Positions 59,657-64,000 of a stretch of DNA of 64,000 nucleotides are shown piece by piece. The position numbers and the translations under genes are program-made. Source of the DNA: Streptomyces sp. 6-11-2 (GTDB lineage Bacteria; Actinomycetota; Actinomycetes; Streptomycetales; Streptomycetaceae); contig NZ_BJOR01000001.1 of the NCBI RefSeq assembly GCF_006540305.1, positions 7,130,001 to 7,194,000 of the forward strand. The letters are read 5' to 3'. The notes below the pieces were generated by a model. That model did no database searches. It saw only the letters and a program-made list of their open reading frames with translations, and had not been told where the DNA came from. The stretch's first letter is position 1, and the number at the start of each line of letters is the position of its first letter.

Positions 59657-60169
59657 TCAGGAGCGGGCGGGTCGTCTGAGCGCCTCGCAGGCCGCCCGCG
59701 AAGCACGCCTTGCGCAGCTCCTCGACACCATCCGCACCCACCGCTCGCCCTTCTCCTCGGCGCGTACCCAGTCCTGGATGTCGTCGGCTGCGACGTTTCC
59801 GATGGTGGCGTCCACGACCGTGCCGTCCGGGCGGGTGTGGCGGATGATGGAGAAGTGGTTGTCCACGTCGCGCCGGTAGTCCTGCCGGGTGCGTTCGTCG
59901 ATGCCGGTGAGGCGGTCGACGTAGCGGTGCGCCCATGCGAGGAGTGGCATGTCGCCGGGCGCGGTCGGCTCTTCGACGAAGCCCTTGCCCTTGACCCAGC
60001 CGGGCGGCCACTGCTGGCCGTGTGCGTCGACCAGCTTCTTGAACTGATTGGCCGCGGTTTCGTCGCCGAACTTCTCGGTCTCCCAGTTGCCGCCGCGGCC
60101 GCCTTGCAGCCACCGGACCTGGTAGATCGCGCTGCTGTCCTTGCGTTCGCGCTTGCGGATGCTCGCCAT
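59657..60169 (-). pseudogene. Tyrosine integrase, N-terminal half only
   Basis: The frame begins MASIRKRERKDSSAIYQVRW and has the arm-binding domain (beta strands SSAIYQVRWLQGGRGGNWET) and the SAM-like core-binding domain (AWAHRYVDRLTGIDERTRQD, YRRDVDNHFSII). It becomes incoherent after VRAEEKGER. None of the catalytic R, H-x-x-R or Tyr motifs is present. Only about 140 native residues remain of ~400. Its start is 77 bases from the att repeat at tRNA-Sec, the normal location of the element's integrase. Confidence 0.8.
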
Positions 60170-60245
60170 GAGGGCAGGGTAGAGGGATTACGGCAGGAGG
60201 GTTAGGCCCGTGTTTGGCCGGGATTTGTATCGGTACAGGTAGGAG

Positions 60246-60271
60246 GCGGAGGCGGACGGGAATCGAACCCG
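60246..60271. repeat. attR: 26-bp direct repeat within tRNA-Sec
   Basis: Identical to 12592-12617. It spans the acceptor 3' strand and T arm of tRNA-Sec, so integration preserved the tRNA sequence. Confidence 0.88.
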
Positions 60272-60339
60272 CCTGCCCGAGATCCTCGGGCACCTCGGTT
60301 TTGAAGACCGGGAGGGCCACCAGGCACCCACACGCCTCC
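60247..60339 (-). tRNA. selC: tRNA-Sec (anticodon TCA)
   Basis: Read leftwards, GGAGGCGTGTGGGTGCCTGG begins the acceptor and D arm; the anticodon loop CTTCAAA carries TCA (60304-60302), which reads UGA. A long variable arm (GTGCCCGAGGATCTCGGGCA) and the T arm GCGGGTTCGATTCCCGT follow, then CCGCCTCC pairs with GGAGGCG. The 93-base length and long variable arm are typical of bacterial tRNA-Sec. CCA is not encoded. This is the integration site of the island. Confidence 0.96.
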
Positions 60340-60480
60340 ACCGGGCGCCAGGCTACCGGAAGGCCGGCGGGGGACGGCGTGGGCGCGGCGGGTCCCGGAC
60401 ACGCCGTGCCGGAACACCGGGACTAGACCACCGGGAACACCGGGACCGCCACCGGGACCACCGAGACCAGGAGACCCAGC
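60340..60480. promoter_or_regulatory. Divergent spacer between tRNA-Sec and selD
   Basis: The 141 bases must contain the promoters for tRNA-Sec (left) and selD (right). The right part is a run of ACCGGGA/CCACCGGGAAC near-repeats (60423-60470) directly before the selD start, with AGGAGA as the ribosome site. Confidence 0.5.
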
Positions 60481-61503
60481 GTGACCGCCACCCATGGAAC
60501 CCCCGTACGGCTCACCCAGTTCGCCCACGGCGGCGGCTGCGCCTGCAAGATCCCACCGGGCGAGCTGGAGGACGTGCTCGGCGGACTGCCGACGGCGCCG
60601 CCGACCGCCGGGGACACCCCGCTGCTCGTCGGCCTGGCCACCGGCGACGACGCGGCCGTCGTGACGCTGCCCGATCGGGGCGGCGCCGCGCAGGCGGTGG
60701 TGTCCACTGCCGACTTCTTCACCCCCGTCGTCGACGACCCCTACGACTGGGGGCGCATCGCCGCGGCCAACGCCCTGTCGGACGTCTACGCGATGGGCGG
60801 CCGCCCCGTCCTGGCGGTCAACCTGCTGGCCTGGCCGCGTGACGTGCTGCCCTTCGAGCTGGCCCGCGAGGTGCTGCGCGGCGGTCTCGAGGTCGCCGCG
60901 GAGGCCGGCTGCCACGTGGGCGGCGGGCACAGCGTCGACGACCCCGAACCCAAGTACGGCATGGCCGTCACCGGCCTGGCCGACCCGGCCCGGCTGCTGC
61001 GCAACGACGCCGGCCGGCCCGGACTGCCCCTGACCCTGACCAAACCGCTCGGCCTGGGCGTGCTGAACAACCGTCACAAGGCCACCGGCGAGCGGTTCGA
61101 GCAGGCCGTGTCCACCATGGTGGCCCTCAACCGGGACGCCTGCGCCGCCGCCCTGACCGCCGGAGCCTCCTGCGCCACCGACGTGACCGGCTTCGGCCTC
61201 CTGGGCCACCTGCACAAACTCGCCCGCGCCTCGGACGTGACCGCGGTGATCGACACGGCGGCCGTGCCCTACCTGGACGGCGCCCGCGAGGCCGTACGCG
61301 ACGGCTACGTCAGCGGCGGCACCCGGCGCAACCTGGCCTGGGTGGAGCCGGTCACCGACTTCGGCGACACCGACGCCGACACCCGCCTCCTGCTGGCCGA
61401 CGCCCAGACCTCCGGCGGCCTCCTCGTCGCGGGGGAGATCCCCGGCCATCCGGTGATCGGCGAACTGGTCCCGCGCGGGGCCCACTCCGTCGTGCTGAGG
61501 TGA
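60481..61503 (+). CDS. selD: Selenide, water dikinase (selenophosphate synthetase)
   Basis: SelD makes selenophosphate from selenide and ATP, the donor used by SelA. The 340-residue protein has the catalytic HGGGCACKIPP with Cys and Lys (Cys, not Sec, at this position), GDDAAVVTLPD, and ATP-binding ANALSDVYAMGGRP and GGGHSVDDPEPKYGM. ATG-equivalent GTG 60481 follows AGGAGA. It diverges from tRNA-Sec and converges on the formate dehydrogenase gene, so the right half of the Sec locus is compact. Confidence 0.95.
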   Translation: MTATHGTPVRLTQFAHGGGCACKIPPGELEDVLGGLPTAPPTAGDTPLLVGLATGDDAAVVTLPDRGGAAQAVVSTADFFTPVVDDPYDWGRIAAANALSDVYAMGGRPVLAVNLLAWPRDVLPFELAREVLRGGLEVAAEAGCHVGGGHSVDDPEPKYGMAVTGLADPARLLRNDAGRPGLPLTLTKPLGLGVLNNRHKATGERFEQAVSTMVALNRDACAAALTAGASCATDVTGFGLLGHLHKLARASDVTAVIDTAAVPYLDGAREAVRDGYVSGGTRRNLAWVEPVTDFGDTDADTRLLLADAQTSGGLLVAGEIPGHPVIGELVPRGAHSVVLR

Positions 61504-61523
61504 GCCCCCGCGCCGGCCGCCGG

Positions 61524-64000
61524 TCAGAGCTGGGTTCCGGTGTGCTCGTCGATGCCCGCTCGCGCCTGGTAGGAGCGGACCAGCTCCACGGAGGCCGGGC
61601 CCCTGGGGCGGCGGCCCGGGCGGATGTCGACGCCGAACGCCTTGGCCTCCTGGATGTGGACGTTGGGGTCGAGGGAGAGGTGGAGCAGTTCGTTGGCCGC
61701 GTCGCCGGTGCTGTAGCCGTTCGGGCCCCAGTGGTAGGGCAGGCCCACTTGGTGCAGGGTGCGGCCGTGCACGGTCAGCGGCGGCACCCGGTCGGTGACC
61801 AGCACCCGTGCCTCGATGACGGCCCGGGCACTGACGATCGTCGCCCAGCCGGTGTGCTCCAGACCGCGCTCGGCGGCCAGTTCCGGCGACACCTCGCAGA
61901 AGAACTCCGGTTGCAGCTCCGCCAGATACGGCAGCCAGCGCGACATACCGCCCGCCGTGTGGTGCTCGGTGAGCCGGTAGGTGGTGGCCACGAACGGGAA
62001 CACCTCCGAACCCGGCTCGCCGGCACTGGGCCCGTAGCGGTTGTCCGGGAGCGACCGCGTCACGAACCGCACCGGATTGCGCTGCTGCCCGTACAGCAGG
62101 TTCGGGAACGGCGACTCCTGCGGCTCGTAGTGGGTGGGCAGCGGGCCGTCGGTGAGCCCGGCCGGCACGTACAGCCACGCCTTGCCGTCGGCCTGCATCA
62201 CGAACGGGTCGCCGCCCGACAGCGCCTGACCACCGGTGGCGTCCGGCGGCGCCTGGTAGGACGGGGCCTTGTCCCTGGCGAAGTCGGCGATGTCGTGGCC
62301 GGTCCACTGCCCCTCGTCCTCGTCCCACCACACCAGCGCCTTGCGCTCGCTCCACGGCCTGCCGTCGGGGTCGGCCGAGGCCCGGTTGTACAGGACCCGG
62401 CGGTTGGCGGGCCAGGCCCAGCCCCACCGGTTGGCGACCCAGTTCTGCTCCCGGCCCGGCTTGCGGCGGGCGGCCTGATTGACACCGTCGGCGTACACGC
62501 CGCAGTAGATCCAGCAGCCGCACGTGGTGGATCCGTCCGGTGCGAGCTGCTCGTAGGAGGCCAGCGGGTCGCCCTTGGCGTCGCGGCCGTTGATCTCGGC
62601 CAGGACGCTCTCCGCGTCCGGCTCGGCCTGCTCGCCCCTGGTGGGGTAGTCCCAGGTCAGGTCGAGGACCGGCCGGTCCATCGGGTCGGTGGACTCCGCG
62701 AGCCTCTGCCGGACGAGCCGACCGAGGTGGAAGGTGAACCACAGGTCGCTGCGCGCCTCGCCGGGCGGTTCGACGGCCTGGTGGTGCCACTGCAGCAGCC
62801 GCTGCGTGTTGGTGAAACTGCCGTCCTTCTCGGTGTGCGCGGCGGCCGGCAGGAAGAACACCTCGGTGCGGATGTCCTCCGTGCGCAGCTCCCCGGTCTC
62901 GATCTCCGGGCCGTCCTTCCACCAGGTGGCCGACTCGATGAGCGAGAAGTCGCGCACGACCAGCCAGTCCAGGTTGGCCATGCCCAGGCGCTGCATCTTG
63001 GCGTTGGCGGAGCCCACCGCGGGGTTCTCGCCCAGCAGGAAGTAGCCCTTGCAGACGCCTTCCATCTGGGCCGTGACCGTCTCGTAGGTGGAGTGGGAGC
63101 CCGTCAGCCGCGGCAGATAGTCGAAGCAGAAGTCGTTCTCGGACGTCGCCGCGTCACCCCAGTACGCCTTGAGCAGGCTCACCAGGTACGCGCGCATGTT
63201 GCCCCAGTAGCCCTTGGTCGCCGCCTCGCCCCGGACGAAGGAGTCCAGATCGTCGTCGTGGTGCGCGTGCGGCATCGGGATGTAGCCGGGCAGCAGGTCG
63301 AACAGGGTGGGGATGTCCGTCGACCCCTGGATGGAGGCGTGCCCGCGCAGGGCCATGATGCCGCCGCCCGGCCGGCCGATGTTGCCGAGCAGGGTCTGGA
63401 GCACGGCGGCGGCGCGGATGTACTGCACGCCCACGGTGTGCTGGGTCCAGCCCACCGCGTAGGCGAACGCGGTGGTCCGCTCGCGCCCGGAGTTCTCGGT
63501 GACCAGCTCGCACACCTGGCGGAACAGGTCCTGCGGCACCCCGCAGATCCGCTCGACCATCTCCGGGGTGTAGCGGGCGTAGTGCCGCTTGAGCGCCTGG
63601 AACACGCACCGCGGGTGGGTCATCGTCTCGTCGCGTTCGGGTTGGCCCGCGCCGATGCCGGGGCCGCCCGCCCCGTGGGCCTCGCCGCGCGCCGACTCGC
63701 TCACCCGGCGGCGGCCGGCGCGCCTCTCGTCGTCCTGGTCGCGCTGACCGGAGACGGCCCGCATCTCCATGCCCTCGTACTGCCAGCTGGTGATGTCGTA
63801 CCTGCGGCTGTCGGGGTCGAGGCCGGAGAACACGCCGTCGAGGTCCTCGGCGTCCTGGAAGTCCTCCCGCAGTACCACGGGCCCGTTGGTGTAGGCCACG
63901 ACGTACTCGCGGAAGTACTTGTCGTTGCTCAGGACGTAGTTGACGATCCCGCCGAGGAAGACGATGTCCGAGCCCGCGCGCAGCGGCACGTGCACGTCGG
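61524..64000 (-). CDS. Formate dehydrogenase alpha subunit, C-terminal ~825 residues (cut by window edge)
   Basis: A molybdopterin oxidoreductase of the FdnG/FdoG type. Visible features are AYAVGWTQHTVGVQYIRAAA, LLGNIGRPGGGIMALRGHAS IQGSTD in sequence, GYFLLGENPAVGSANAKMQR and the C-terminal cofactor-binding domain ending near GLPYHWGPNGYSTGDAANEL. The active-site Sec (or Cys), about 190 residues from the N-terminus, lies outside the window. Close linkage to selA, selB, selD and tRNA-Sec makes a UGA-encoded Sec likely. The frame stays open to the right edge, so it is a partial gene. Confidence 0.88.
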   Translation of the reverse strand, partial: DVHVPLRAGSDIVFLGGIVNYVLSNDKYFREYVVAYTNGPVVLREDFQDAEDLDGVFSGLDPDSRRYDITSWQYEGMEMRAVSGQRDQDDERRAGRRRVSESARGEAHGAGGPGIGAGQPERDETMTHPRCVFQALKRHYARYTPEMVERICGVPQDLFRQVCELVTENSGRERTTAFAYAVGWTQHTVGVQYIRAAAVLQTLLGNIGRPGGGIMALRGHASIQGSTDIPTLFDLLPGYIPMPHAHHDDDLDSFVRGEAATKGYWGNMRAYLVSLLKAYWGDAATSENDFCFDYLPRLTGSHSTYETVTAQMEGVCKGYFLLGENPAVGSANAKMQRLGMANLDWLVVRDFSLIESATWWKDGPEIETGELRTEDIRTEVFFLPAAAHTEKDGSFTNTQRLLQWHHQAVEPPGEARSDLWFTFHLGRLVRQRLAESTDPMDRPVLDLTWDYPTRGEQAEPDAESVLAEINGRDAKGDPLASYEQLAPDGSTTCGCWIYCGVYADGVNQAARRKPGREQNWVANRWGWAWPANRRVLYNRASADPDGRPWSERKALVWWDEDEGQWTGHDIADFARDKAPSYQAPPDATGGQALSGGDPFVMQADGKAWLYVPAGLTDGPLPTHYEPQESPFPNLLYGQQRNPVRFVTRSLPDNRYGPSAGEPGSEVFPFVATTYRLTEHHTAGGMSRWLPYLAELQPEFFCEVSPELAAERGLEHTGWATIVSARAVIEARVLVTDRVPPLTVHGRTLHQVGLPYHWGPNGYSTGDAANELLHLSLDPNVHIQEAKAFGVDIRPGRRPRGPASVELVRSYQARAGIDEHTGTQL

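Larger units (their letters stand above)
12592..60271. mobile_element. Integrative element inserted at the 3' end of tRNA-Sec (composite, probably immobile)
   Basis: A perfect 26-bp direct repeat brackets this ~47.7-kb block; the right copy is the acceptor/T-arm end of the selenocysteine tRNA. The content is accessory: small regulators, Spd-type transfer genes, a phage lysis cassette, Ku, transposons and hypotheticals. A tyrosine-integrase N-terminus lies next to tRNA-Sec, as expected for tRNA-targeting elements, but its catalytic half is gone. No FtsK-like TraB, relaxase or replication initiator is recognisable. The inference is an AICE/prophage-like element that decayed after insertion and collected further insertions. 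Confidence 0.8.

Noticed and set aside
60481..60560. Selenocysteine UGA in selD
   Set aside because: The catalytic codon reads TGC (Cys); no in-frame TGA.
60202..62922. 906-codon left-pointing frame across selD and tRNA-Sec
   Set aside because: It overlaps selD, tRNA-Sec and the true formate dehydrogenase frame; it is a GC-skew artefact.

Overview
The window looks like Streptomyces chromosomal DNA: very high GC, GTG/TTG starts, 4-base stop/start overlaps, and families such as DUF6233, DUF6221, Spd-type transfer proteins, Imm21 and a TnsA-like transposase subunit. No database was searched; family names are recognised from sequence and coordinates are worked out by hand.

Chromosomal left arm (1-9.3 kb): the 5' part of an NlpC/P60-type cell-wall hydrolase gene, an OmpR-type two-component pair, an SRAP (HMCES/YedK) protein, an AI-2E-type permease, an SRPBCC protein, then selA and selB. 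Chromosomal right arm (60.2-64 kb): the selenocysteine tRNA, selD and most of a formate dehydrogenase alpha subunit. All four dedicated parts of selenocysteine incorporation (SelA, SelB, tRNA-Sec, SelD) and the likely selenoprotein are present, but about 51 kb of foreign DNA separates them into two blocks.

The foreign DNA is a composite island. A 26-bp perfect direct repeat (12592-12617 and 60246-60271, the latter being the 3' end of tRNA-Sec) bounds a ~47.7-kb integrative element. Its tyrosine integrase next to tRNA-Sec has lost the catalytic domain, so the island is probably stranded. The 9.3-12.6 kb stretch outside the left repeat carries decayed copies of genes found intact at 41-42 kb, so it is the remnant of a related element. 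A tRNA-Arg 3' fragment beside an integrase C-terminal fragment (28.1-28.5 kb) marks a second element fused into the island. Conjugative-element spread genes (41-46 kb), a phage lysis cassette (33.4-35.6 kb) and many small regulators are present, but no FtsK-like TraB translocase and no phage structural genes.

The island is heavily invaded. A complete Tn7-like transposon (18623-24368; TnsA, TnsB, TnsC, TniQ plus an Imm21 immunity gene; TSD ATCAG) and a 547-bp mini-transposon (24382-24928; 22-bp perfect terminal inverted repeats; TSD CGGGT) inserted 13 bp apart in the same small gene. Removing both in silico restores an open 72-codon frame. Other insertions are IS110, ISAzo13, two identical IS256 copies in opposite orientation, a broken ISAs1, an IS630 and an IS5 fragment.

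The least explained accessory block is the left-pointing run 16.9-13.3 kb: an XRE-TPR regulator, a protein resembling primase-polymerase-like hypotheticals, a 27-residue hydrophobic peptide translationally coupled to it, a class I aminoacyl-tRNA-synthetase-like enzyme with no visible anticodon domain, and an ASCH-domain protein. It is the best candidate here for an undescribed system.
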